Shown here: positions 14,874-21,568 of the stretch, piece by piece | How positions within the stretch are numbered: position 1 is the stretch's first letter | How the letters are laid out: each line of letters opens with the position of its first letter | Assembly (NCBI GenBank): GCA_045598325.1 | Contig: JAZLLT010000038.1 | Span: 1-21,568, forward strand | DNA: 21,568 nt | Reading direction: 5' to 3' | From: RUG14130 sp045598325 | Lineage (GTDB): Bacteria > Bacillota > Clostridia > Christensenellales > Aristaeellaceae | The notes under the pieces: generated by a model | Databases searched by the model: none | The model's input: only the letters and a program-made list of their open reading frames with translations | What the model was told of the DNA's origin: nothing | Position numbers and translations under genes: made by a program

Positions 14874-15843
14874 TCGGCGCCTGAAAAAGGCGTGTTTCCT
14901 TTGGGGAGCGGCGGGCATCGTCCTGCTGCTCCTGTCCTGTTTCATCGGGAAATACGGTATCGTCTGGAAAAACCTCTTTGACGCGGGCAGCATGGACAGA
15001 CAGGTCTTTTTGCGTCTGCGTCTGCCCAGAAGCCTCATGGCGTTCCTCGCTGGCGCCATGCTTTCCCTCGCGGGCAGCGTCTACCAGACCGTGTTTCGCA
15101 ATCCCATAGCGTCTCCCGATGTGATCGGCACGGCGTCCGGTGCCTCCGCGGGTGCGGCGTTCGGCATCCTTTTTCTGGGCAGCGGCGCCCTCTCCGTCAC
15201 GGGCTGCGCTTTTGCGGGCGCGCTCCTCGCGGTGGCGGCTTGTCTGCTGCTGGGGCGCGCGACGGGCAAACACTCCGCCGTTTCCCTGCTTTTGTGCGGC
15301 ATGGTGGTCAATGCCCTCTGCCAGGCGGTCCTCATGTATCTGAAACTCTCCGCGGATACGGAGCATCAACTCGCCGCCATCGAGTTCTGGCTCATGGGCG
15401 GCTTTTCTGATGTGACAAGTGAAGAACTGCTCCGCGCCCTGCCCTTTGCCGCCTTCGGCACGGCAGGCATTTTCCTGATGGGAAAGAGGATTCTACTGCT
15501 CATGCTCGATGATGACGAGGCCGCCATGCGGGGAATGTCCGTCCCTGCCGTGCGCTCATACGCGCTCCTGTGTGCCACGCTCGTCACCGCGGGCATCGTC
15601 TCCTCCTGCGGGCTCATCTCCTTTATCGGGCTCATTCCTCCCCACATGGCGCGGCTGACCGGAAAAACCAACAGCCGCCGCGTGTGGCTGCTTTCGATGT
15701 TCATGGGCGGCGCCCTGCTCACCGGCTCGGACATCCTCGCGCGGAGTATCACAGCGTCGGAGATCCCCGTTTCCGTCATCACTTCCTTTATCGGCGCGCC
15801 AGCGCTGTTTGTCATCCTGTGCGGCAAAAGGAGGGCGGAATAA
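14863..15843 (+). CDS. FecCD/BtuC-type ABC importer permease
   Basis: This 326-residue permease has about nine or ten hydrophobic segments, as expected for the FecCD family. The conserved region is clear at 70-100 (AGSVYQTVFRNPIASPDVIG, then a Gly-Ala-rich stretch), and GLISFIGLIPPHMARLTG is the cytoplasmic loop that contacts the ATPase. It forms the membrane channel as a homodimer with the ATPase encoded next. The ATG at 14863 lies 11 nt inside the end of the binding-protein gene and has only a poor ribosome binding site, so it probably depends on coupling to the gene before. Confidence 0.93.
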   Translation: MKNDRRLKKACFLWGAAGIVLLLLSCFIGKYGIVWKNLFDAGSMDRQVFLRLRLPRSLMAFLAGAMLSLAGSVYQTVFRNPIASPDVIGTASGASAGAAFGILFLGSGALSVTGCAFAGALLAVAACLLLGRATGKHSAVSLLLCGMVVNALCQAVLMYLKLSADTEHQLAAIEFWLMGGFSDVTSEELLRALPFAAFGTAGIFLMGKRILLLMLDDDEAAMRGMSVPAVRSYALLCATLVTAGIVSSCGLISFIGLIPPHMARLTGKTNSRRVWLLSMFMGGALLTGSDILARSITASEIPVSVITSFIGAPALFVILCGKRRAE

Positions 15844-16598
15844 TGGAAAATGTGTTGGAACTCATCCGCTTTTCCGCGGGATACGGTAAAAATGATGTGC
15901 TGATGGAAATTGACCTGACGCTCTATGCAGGCGAAACTGCCGCGCTCATCGGTGAAAACGGTTGCGGAAAGACCACGCTGCTGCGCTGCTGCGCGGGGCT
16001 TATGAAAGGCAGAGGAACTTATCTGCGCATGGGCGAAGAAGCAGATCTCTCCGCCCGCGCGAACGCGCACTTTGCCGTGTACCTTGCCCAGCAGAGCAGA
16101 ACGGAACTCAATCTCAATGTACTCGACTTCATGCTGCTGGGTCTATACGGAAGAAAGGAGCGCCTGAAGGAAAAGGCAGTTAGCGCGCTTGCTTCCTGCG
16201 GCTGCGGCGGCCTCATCGAAAAAGATATCATGAACCTCAGCGGCGGGCAGAAGCAGCTTGTTCGCCTTGCGATGCTCACCCTGCGCGAAGGCAGGATCCT
16301 GCTTCTCGATGAGCCCGACGGCGCACTCGATATCGGAAACCGCATGAAGGTGCTTTCGCACATCCGATCCCGCGTGAAGCGGACGGGCGAAGCGGTGCTC
16401 ATGAGTTGCCACGATGTGAACGCGGCGCTCGCCTGCGCTGACAGACTCATTTTTCTGAAAGACGGAAAAATCGCCGCGGATGTGCGCACGGACGGCGCGG
16501 ATGCGGAAACACTGCAGTCTGCGTTCGATCTTGTCTTCCCGGGCACGGAAATCATCATGCATGATGGGAACTATATCCTGACGGGAGGTATGCCATGA
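15843..16598 (+). CDS. ABC importer ATPase (FepC/BtuD/MolC type)
   Basis: The 251-residue ATPase powers the importer. Walker A is GENGCGKT (37-44), Q-loop Gln83-Gln84, signature LSGGQ (132-136), Walker B ILLLDEP (152-158) with Glu157, and switch His190 in SCHDVN. In the D-loop region the usual DEPTSALD reads DEPDGALD, a small deviation. The start at 15843 is set by AGGAGGG and by the one-base overlap with the permease stop (TAATG). The gene ends in an ATGA overlap with the ModE-MocA gene, placing all four in one transcript. Confidence 0.95.
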   Translation: MENVLELIRFSAGYGKNDVLMEIDLTLYAGETAALIGENGCGKTTLLRCCAGLMKGRGTYLRMGEEADLSARANAHFAVYLAQQSRTELNLNVLDFMLLGLYGRKERLKEKAVSALASCGCGGLIEKDIMNLSGGQKQLVRLAMLTLREGRILLLDEPDGALDIGNRMKVLSHIRSRVKRTGEAVLMSCHDVNAALACADRLIFLKDGKIAADVRTDGADAETLQSAFDLVFPGTEIIMHDGNYILTGGMP

Positions 16599-17515
16599 AA
16601 CTTGATTTGAGCGCGGTCCTGATGAGCGAGGACGGCGAAAAAGTCTTCGGGAAAGGTCCGTATCTCCTCCTGAAAGGCGTGGAACGCACGGGGTCGCTAA
16701 ACGCCGCTTCGAAGGAACTGGGCATGGCGTACACAAAAGCCACTGCCATCATGAAGCGTGCCGAGACGCAACTCGGATTTCCGCTCACCGCACGGAGCAT
16801 CGGCGGTAAAAACGGCGGCGGCAGCAGACTGACGGAGGATGCCCTGCGGCTCATGAAGGCGTGGGAGGCGTTCCAAACGGAAAAGGAGGCGCTGTCGAAA
16901 ACGCTGTATGAATCGTATTTCGGGAGCCTCATCAATAAACCACGCATCGGCTGCGTGGTGCTTGCGAGCGGAAAATCGACCCGTTTCGGTGGGAACAAAC
17001 TGCTCGCGGATCTGGCGGGAGAGCCGCTCCTTGCCCGCACCCTTTCCGCCATCGACAGAGCGCTTTTTGAGAAAATCACCGTCGTGGTCAGCGACCGCGC
17101 GGTAGAAAAAATCGCCGCGGACATAGGCTTCGACACCTGCTTTTACGAGGGCGGTCCCGTGAGCGAGAGCATCCGCCGCGGACTGTCCTCGCTTCCCGGA
17201 ACAGAGGGCTGCCTTTTCATAAACGGCGATCAGCCCCTCATTTCCGGAAGCAGTATCCGCAAAATGACCGAGGCCTTCCGCCATGATCCCACTCGCGGTC
17301 TGCGGCTTGCTTACGGGGATGAGCAGGGCAGCCCCGTTTTGTTCCCCCGTGTCTGGTACCCCGACCTCATGACGCTCACGGGCGAACAGGGCGGGATGTC
17401 GGCAGTCAGGAAGAAAGGCGTGACCTTCGAAAGCGTGCAGGTGGAGCATCCCCGTGAACTCATGGACGCAGATACACCCGAAGCGCTTGAAATCATCCGC
17501 ACAAGTATGTTATAA
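16595..17515 (+). CDS. Fusion of ModE-type winged-helix DNA-binding domain to MocA-type molybdenum cofactor cytidylyltransferase
   Basis: The 306-residue protein has two parts. Residues about 18-90 match the ModE N-terminal winged helix: GPYLLLKGVERTGSLNAASK, recognition helix GMAYTKATAIMKRAE, and the wing IGGKNGGGSRLT typical of ModE. Residues 117-306 are a MobA/MocA-type nucleotidyltransferase: LASGKSTRFGGNK (123-135), GGPVSESIRRGL (186-197), GDQP (211-214, the MocA form), GSPVLF (245-250) and DADTPEA (291-297). MocA links CMP to molybdopterin, making the cytosine dinucleotide cofactor used by XDH-family enzymes such as the one encoded next. The molybdate-binding Mop domains of ModE are absent. 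The protein probably regulates the operon through the site at 13872-13895 and finishes the cofactor for its product. A GGGAGG site and ATGA overlap fix the start. Confidence 0.88.
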   Translation: MKLDLSAVLMSEDGEKVFGKGPYLLLKGVERTGSLNAASKELGMAYTKATAIMKRAETQLGFPLTARSIGGKNGGGSRLTEDALRLMKAWEAFQTEKEALSKTLYESYFGSLINKPRIGCVVLASGKSTRFGGNKLLADLAGEPLLARTLSAIDRALFEKITVVVSDRAVEKIAADIGFDTCFYEGGPVSESIRRGLSSLPGTEGCLFINGDQPLISGSSIRKMTEAFRHDPTRGLRLAYGDEQGSPVLFPRVWYPDLMTLTGEQGGMSAVRKKGVTFESVQVEHPRELMDADTPEALEIIRTSML

Positions 17516-17516
17516 T
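17487..17516 (+). promoter_or_regulatory. Candidate internal promoter for the hydroxylase genes
   Basis: TTGAAA and a perfect TATAAT are 18 nt apart, with the extended -10 TG (TGTTATAAT). They lie over the last codons of the ModE-MocA gene, and the -10 includes its TAA stop. The expected leader before the GTG at 17546 is about 22 nt and carries AAGGAG. Confidence 0.55.
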
Positions 17517-17545
17517 GAATCATCATATGTAAGGAGAACGGAAGC

Positions 17546-18325
17546 GTGTACAGCATCAAAGAGTATCGCGTCCCAACATCGCTCGAAGAAGCGGACCGGC
17601 TGCTTCATGAGAAGAAGAGCAACACGCTCATCGCAGGCGGCATGTGGTTGCGCATGAGCAATAAAAAGATCGACACCGCCGTGGATCTCTCCCGCGCGGG
17701 ACTGGATCTCATCGTGGAAGACAAGGACTCCGTCCGCATCGGCGCGATGGTGCCCCTGCGGCAGCTGGAGGAAAATCCTCTGACGGCGTCACTGTGGGGC
17801 GGCGTGCTCGCAAAAGCCGTGAAGCCCATCGTGGGCATCCAGTTCCGCAACAGCGCCACCGTGGGCGCCAGCGTGTTCTCCCGCTTCGGTTTTTCCGATG
17901 TGATCACCGCGCTCCTCGCGCTCAACGCCCGCGTGACCCTTTACCGCGGCGGCGAGATGAGCTTTGAAGATTTTCTGAAAAGTCCTCTGAAAAAAGATAT
18001 CATGACCTGCATCACCGTGCCTAAGGGTGCGAAGGCGGGCTATGCTACCCTGCGCAGATCGAGCACGGATTTCCCCGTGCTGGCGGTGTGTGTGTCCGGG
18101 AAGGACGGCGCTTACCGCGTATCCGTAGGCGCGCGTCCCAACAAAGCCATGAGATGTGAAAAAACGGAAGCGGCGCTTTCCGCGGGTGATGTGAACGCCG
18201 CCTGCGAAGCAATCAAAAAACTGCCTTACGGCACCAACCTGCGCGCAAGCGCGGAATACCGCAAAGAGATGTCCGCGGTGCTCCTTCTGCGCGCGCTCGA
18301 TGATATGGGGGAGGTGCGGGGATGA
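17546..18325 (+). CDS. xdhB: FAD-binding subunit of a xanthine-dehydrogenase-family hydroxylase
   Basis: This 259-residue subunit takes electrons from the iron-sulfur subunit and passes them to NAD or another acceptor. It belongs to the molybdopterin dehydrogenase FAD-binding family: N-terminal FAD domain with IAGGMWLRM (29-37, in place of the usual AGGTDL), the second flavin motif RNSATVGASV (101-110), and the CO dehydrogenase flavoprotein C-terminal domain from about residue 155. It is shorter than the usual 280-300 residues. The start codon is GTG, chosen because AAGGAG sits 9 nt before it. It ends with an ATGA overlap onto the iron-sulfur gene. The symbol follows the E. coli XdhABC naming; the true substrate is not shown. 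Confidence 0.9.
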   Translation: MYSIKEYRVPTSLEEADRLLHEKKSNTLIAGGMWLRMSNKKIDTAVDLSRAGLDLIVEDKDSVRIGAMVPLRQLEENPLTASLWGGVLAKAVKPIVGIQFRNSATVGASVFSRFGFSDVITALLALNARVTLYRGGEMSFEDFLKSPLKKDIMTCITVPKGAKAGYATLRRSSTDFPVLAVCVSGKDGAYRVSVGARPNKAMRCEKTEAALSAGDVNAACEAIKKLPYGTNLRASAEYRKEMSAVLLLRALDDMGEVRG

Positions 18326-18843
18326 ATGTGAATTTTGTTCTGAACGGAAATCGGGTTTCTGCCGAGATCAAACCGGCTGACAGCCTGCTGGAAACCCTGC
18401 GGGCAATGGGCGTGTCCTCCGTCCGTCAGGGCTGCGACACGACCAACTGCGGCATCTGCACCGTCTGGGTGGACGATAACCCCGTCCTTTCCTGTTCCTA
18501 TCCGGCCGCCCGCGCGGAGGGCAGGAATGTGACTACACTCGAAGGCATCCGCAAGGAAGCCGAGCCCATCCTCACGGCGCTTGCCGAAGAGGGCGCGGAC
18601 CAGTGCGGCTTCTGCAGCCCCGGCTTCATCATGACCGTTGCCGCCATGCTGCGGGATCACGAAATCATGACAGATGACGAAATCCGCGCATATCTCGCGG
18701 GCAATCTCTGCCGCTGCACGGGCTATATGTCCCAGATGCGTGCCATCCGCAGACTCTTTGACGAAAGGCAGGCGGGAAATTGCAAGAGCCATTGTATGTC
18801 GTCAACACCGCCGTCATCAAAAAGGACGCCTACGCCATCATGA
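18322..18843 (+). CDS. xdhC: 2Fe-2S subunit of a xanthine-dehydrogenase-family hydroxylase
   Basis: The 173-residue small subunit holds two 2Fe-2S clusters that relay electrons from molybdenum to FAD. The plant-ferredoxin-like N-terminal domain has Cys38, Cys43, Cys46 and Cys58 (CDTTNCGIC ... C). The helical C-terminal domain has Cys95, Cys98, Cys130 and Cys132 (CGFC ... CRCTGY). All eight ligands are present. Homologues normally end near residue 153-160; here a Ser/Pro/Lys-rich tail (about 154-173) runs into the start of the next gene. The ATG overlaps the stop of the FAD gene. XdhC here follows E. coli usage for the iron-sulfur subunit, not the XdhC maturation chaperone. Confidence 0.92.
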   Translation: MNVNFVLNGNRVSAEIKPADSLLETLRAMGVSSVRQGCDTTNCGICTVWVDDNPVLSCSYPAARAEGRNVTTLEGIRKEAEPILTALAEEGADQCGFCSPGFIMTVAAMLRDHEIMTDDEIRAYLAGNLCRCTGYMSQMRAIRRLFDERQAGNCKSHCMSSTPPSSKRTPTPS

Positions 18844-21071
18844 GCGGCGCGCCCGTCTATACGGAGGATCTGGTCCCGAAAAACGCGCTCGCCGTGGTGC
18901 TCGTGAGGAGCCCCTACGCCCTTGCAAAAATCAAAAGCATCAATACCGCCGCCGCCATGAAAGTGCCGGGCGTGGTCTGCGTGCTGACCCATGAAAATGT
19001 GCCGCGCAACCGCTATTCCCACGCGGGCGCGTCCTTCCCGGGCAACAATCCCCTTGACCGCGTGATCCTCGATTCCCATGCCCGCTATGTGGGCGATCCC
19101 GTTGCCATCGTGGCGGCGGAAACGAAGGAATCGGCGGAAAAAGCGGCGAAACTTGTCAGAATCGAATGGGAAGTCCTGAAGCCCGTGCTCGATTTCGAGA
19201 AAGCGGAGGAGGCGGAAAACTCCGTCCATCCGGAAGCCGATTATGCGTTCCAGTGCGATATCCACGGGGATCTCAAGCATAATGTGATGATGAGTGAAAT
19301 GGCCTCCGCGGGCGATTTCGACGCCGCCTATGCCGCTTGTCCCGTGAAACTCGATGAGACCTACTACACCAAGCCCAATCAGCAGGCGATGATGGAGACC
19401 TTCCGTACCGCCTCCTACCTCGACGAATCCGGGCGTATCACCCTTATCTCCAGCACGCAGGTGGCGTTCCATTGCCGCCGAATGGTGGCGATGGCTCTGG
19501 GCATCCCTCAGAGTAAAGTGCGCGTCATCAAGCCCCGCATCGGCGGCGGTTTCGGCGCGAAGCAGTCGCTGGTCACGGAGGTCTATCCCGCCGTGGTCAC
19601 CTACCTGACCGGCAGGAGCGCGTATCTGTGCTATTCCCGGAAGGAAGCCTGCGCTTACGGCAATACCCGCCACGCCTTCCGCATCCGCGTGCGCCTCGGC
19701 GCCGACACGGACGGCACGGTCAGGGCGCTGTGGGTGGACAGCCTCGAAAACGCGGGCGCGTACGGAGAGCACGCGGTCAATGTGTCGGGCCTCACCGCCC
19801 ACAAGACCATCCCGCTGTATGGTAAAGCCGCTGATTGGCGCTACACGGGCAAAGCCGTCTACACGGACACTACGCCCGGCGGCGCGTACCGCGGCTTCGG
19901 CGCGACCCAGGGCTGTTTCGCCGTGGAAAGCACGGTCAACAAACTCGCGGCGCTGATCCACATGGACCCCGCGGAGGTACGCCTCAAAAATCTGCCTGAA
20001 GTGGGCAAGCCCATGAGCGCCTATTATAACGAAACGCTCACGAGCTGCTCTCTGGATCGCTGCATTGCCCGCGGCAAAGAGATGATCGGCTGGGATGCAA
20101 AATTCAATGAAAGGCCTTTCTCTCATGAGGTGCGCCCCGGCGTCTATCGCGGTCTCGGCATGGCTGTCACCATGCAGGGCTCGGGCCTTACCAACATCGA
20201 CAGTTGCTCCGTGACCCTGCGCCTTGACGACAGTGAATTCTACTCCCTCTCCATCGGCGCCTCCGATATGGGCACCGGCTGCGATACCATCCTTGCCCAG
20301 ATGGCGGCGGAAGTGCTGGAATGCGATCCCGAAAACATCCTTGTCAGCGGCTGCGACACCCTGACTTCCCCCTATGATAAAGGCTCCTACGCCTCCTCCA
20401 CCACCTATGTGACGGGCAATGCCACGGTGAAGGCGGCAAAGGAACTGCTTGCCAAAATGAAAAACGCCTCCGCGAAGAAACTCGGCGTTTCCGCGGAGGA
20501 ACTGAAATTCGACGGCAGGCGCTTCTTCTGCGAAAAGGGGGAAGTGACGGTCAGAGACCTCGGCGTACAGAGCGTCAACGGTCAGAACGAGTGGCTCTGT
20601 GTCACCGCCTCCTACAGCGGTCATTCCTCGCCGCCGCCCTTTGTGGCGGGCTTTGCGGAGGTGGAAGTGGACACCGCGACGGGTCAGGTGAACCTCACCG
20701 ACCTGGTCGGCGTGGTGGACTGCGGCACCGTGGTCAACAAAGCCCTCGCCAAAGTGCAGACGGAAGGCGGATTCATGCAGGGCGCGGGCATGGCGCTCAC
20801 CGAGGATGTGGCGCTCACCGAAGAAGGACGCCTCATCACGGACAGTTTCATGCAGTACAAGATCCCGGCCCGCACGGACATTACGAATGTACGCGTGGCA
20901 TTTGAGGAAAGTTACGAGCCTACGGGCCCCTTCGGCGCAAAGAGCATCGGCGAGGTGGTCATCAATACACCTTCGCCCGCCATCCTCTCCGCCATCCGCA
21001 ACGCGGTAGGAGCGGAGATCCGCGATCTCCCTGCTACGGCGGAAAAGGTCTACAAGGCGATCAAACGGTAA
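18780..21071 (+). CDS. xdhA: Molybdopterin-binding catalytic subunit of a xanthine-dehydrogenase-family hydroxylase
   Basis: The 763-residue subunit hydroxylates an N-heterocycle or aldehyde at the molybdenum site. It opens VNTAVIKKDAYAIMSGAPVY, the usual start of this family, so a TTG at 18780 is preferred (AAAGG about 11 nt before); an ATG at 18840 would remove conserved residues. Cofactor motifs: IGGGFGAKQ (254-262), GGAYRGFG (367-374), GASDMGTGCDT (493-503, where E. coli XdhA has GATEIGQGADT), and the active-site glutamate in KSIGEVV (Glu725). The C-terminus GAEIRDLPATAEKVYKAI is XdhA-like. The wording resembles clostridial purine hydroxylases, some of which carry labile selenium, but sequence alone cannot separate xanthine, purine or nicotinate as substrate. 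It overlaps the iron-sulfur gene by 64 nt. Confidence 0.92.
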   Translation: MQEPLYVVNTAVIKKDAYAIMSGAPVYTEDLVPKNALAVVLVRSPYALAKIKSINTAAAMKVPGVVCVLTHENVPRNRYSHAGASFPGNNPLDRVILDSHARYVGDPVAIVAAETKESAEKAAKLVRIEWEVLKPVLDFEKAEEAENSVHPEADYAFQCDIHGDLKHNVMMSEMASAGDFDAAYAACPVKLDETYYTKPNQQAMMETFRTASYLDESGRITLISSTQVAFHCRRMVAMALGIPQSKVRVIKPRIGGGFGAKQSLVTEVYPAVVTYLTGRSAYLCYSRKEACAYGNTRHAFRIRVRLGADTDGTVRALWVDSLENAGAYGEHAVNVSGLTAHKTIPLYGKAADWRYTGKAVYTDTTPGGAYRGFGATQGCFAVESTVNKLAALIHMDPAEVRLKNLPEVGKPMSAYYNETLTSCSLDRCIARGKEMIGWDAKFNERPFSHEVRPGVYRGLGMAVTMQGSGLTNIDSCSVTLRLDDSEFYSLSIGASDMGTGCDTILAQMAAEVLECDPENILVSGCDTLTSPYDKGSYASSTTYVTGNATVKAAKELLAKMKNASAKKLGVSAEELKFDGRRFFCEKGEVTVRDLGVQSVNGQNEWLCVTASYSGHSSPPPFVAGFAEVEVDTATGQVNLTDLVGVVDCGTVVNKALAKVQTEGGFMQGAGMALTEDVALTEEGRLITDSFMQYKIPARTDITNVRVAFEESYEPTGPFGAKSIGEVVINTPSPAILSAIRNAVGAEIRDLPATAEKVYKAIKR

Positions 21072-21114
21072 ACAGGAAGCGGCTGCCGGAAATCCGTCAC
21101 CTGCTTTTCTGTCA

Positions 21115-21568
21115 CTATATTCGCATTTCTCTGTCGAAGGGTTTTCCGAGGTGTGTGGGTCCCACATGCTTCCGGTTGGAAAGGAACATGAGCACCACGA
21201 TGACCAGCACATAGGGGAGCATGCCGAGAAACTCATAGGGCAGGGAGGAGAAGCCGCTCGCCTGCACGGCGAGCTGCAGCGCCTGGCTCATGGAGAACAG
21301 GAGCGCGCCGCCGAGGATCCCGTAGGGCGACCAGTGACCGAAGTAGACCAGTGCCACGGCGATAAAGCCGCGTCCGCCGATGAGCGTATCGGTGAAGATC
21401 TTGGCGTAGCACAGCGACATGTACGCGCCCGCCAGCCCCGCGAAGGCGCTGCCCACGGCGAGGGCCTGATAGCGGGTCTTCTGCACATTGACGCCCATAC
21501 TGTCCGCCGCGCGGGGCATGAGTCCGCAGGAGCGCACGCGCAGTCCCCACGGGGTCTTCTTCATGATG
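21115..21568 (-). CDS. ABC importer permease of the nucleoside/simple sugar type (NupQ-like; 5' part beyond window)
   Basis: The frame enters from the right edge and ends at TAG 21115-21117, giving the last 151 residues of a protein normally near 300. It shows the family core: GLRVRSCGLMPRAADSMGVN, then YQALAVGSAFAGLAGAYMSL and GGRGFIAVALVYFGHWSPYG, then two more hydrophobic segments. This wording is that of the second permease of BmpA/NupA-type purine nucleoside importers in Bacillota. An ATG at 21564 is internal, because the conserved loop begins there. It converges on the hydroxylase operon with 43 nt between stops. A purine ligand is inferred from the family and the neighbour. Confidence 0.88.
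   Translation of the reverse strand, partial: IMKKTPWGLRVRSCGLMPRAADSMGVNVQKTRYQALAVGSAFAGLAGAYMSLCYAKIFTDTLIGGRGFIAVALVYFGHWSPYGILGGALLFSMSQALQLAVQASGFSSLPYEFLGMLPYVLVIVVLMFLSNRKHVGPTHLGKPFDREMRI

Noticed and set aside
21072..21114. A terminator between the hydroxylase operon and the converging permease gene
   Set aside because: Only short, imperfect stems (CGGAAATCCG, CAGG/CCTG) and no proper T-run on either strand could be found.
18723..21236. An 837-codon open frame on the minus strand opposite the molybdenum subunit gene
   Set aside because: It is antisense to a gene with clear family motifs, has a His/Gly/Arg-rich composition without domains, and is a side effect of GC-rich codon use.

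Overview
The window looks like a chromosomal segment of an uncultured, moderately GC-rich member of the Bacillota, class Clostridia, probably from a gut or rumen community. The evidence is an HPr kinase/phosphorylase (HprK), a ROK glucokinase, strong AGGAGG-type ribosome binding sites, many near-consensus sigma-A promoters, a tRNA-Leu without an encoded CCA, Lpl-type sugar importer genes without their own ATPase, and secreted proteins with SH3b and Ig-like (Big_2) repeats. A placement near Christensenellales is only a guess from the style of the signal peptides. There is no rRNA, CRISPR array, transposase or phage gene.

Left part (1-5300). A minus-strand operon encodes an oligosaccharide importer in the order permease (LplB type), permease (LplC type), solute-binding protein; the last gene is cut by the window's left edge. 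Divergent from it is an SGNH/GDSL esterase of the rhamnogalacturonan-acetylesterase type. Together they suggest uptake and deacetylation of acetylated, pectin-like oligosaccharides. Two terminators and a tRNA-Leu(GAG) with a perfect consensus promoter follow.

Middle part (5368-13671), all on the minus strand. A HAD phosphatase, hprK and a ROK glucokinase are tightly coupled and have their own promoter; a terminator separates them from a secreted protein joining about six Ig-like domains to a ComEC-type metallo-beta-lactamase domain. Upstream lie a promoter, two unknown membrane proteins overlapping by ATGA, and a terminator that falls inside the second one's reading frame. Then comes a secreted protein with three copies of a two-SH3b unit and a histidine-rich C-terminal domain, with its own promoter and terminator.

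Right part (13841-21071), plus strand. This is the most interesting region: a compact molybdenum operon. A TTGACA promoter is followed at the expected start of transcription by a perfect inverted repeat resembling a ModE operator. Then come a FecCD/BtuCD-type importer (binding protein, permease, ATPase), a fusion of a ModE-type DNA-binding domain to a MocA-type molybdenum cofactor cytidylyltransferase, and the FAD, 2Fe-2S and molybdopterin subunits of a xanthine-dehydrogenase-family hydroxylase. Metal uptake, cofactor tailoring, regulation and the client enzyme appear to be encoded together. The ModE-MocA fusion lacks the molybdate-binding domains of classical ModE, so it may sense something else, perhaps a cofactor precursor. 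At the right edge, converging on this operon, is a partial permease of the nucleoside ABC importer type, which fits a purine substrate for the hydroxylase.
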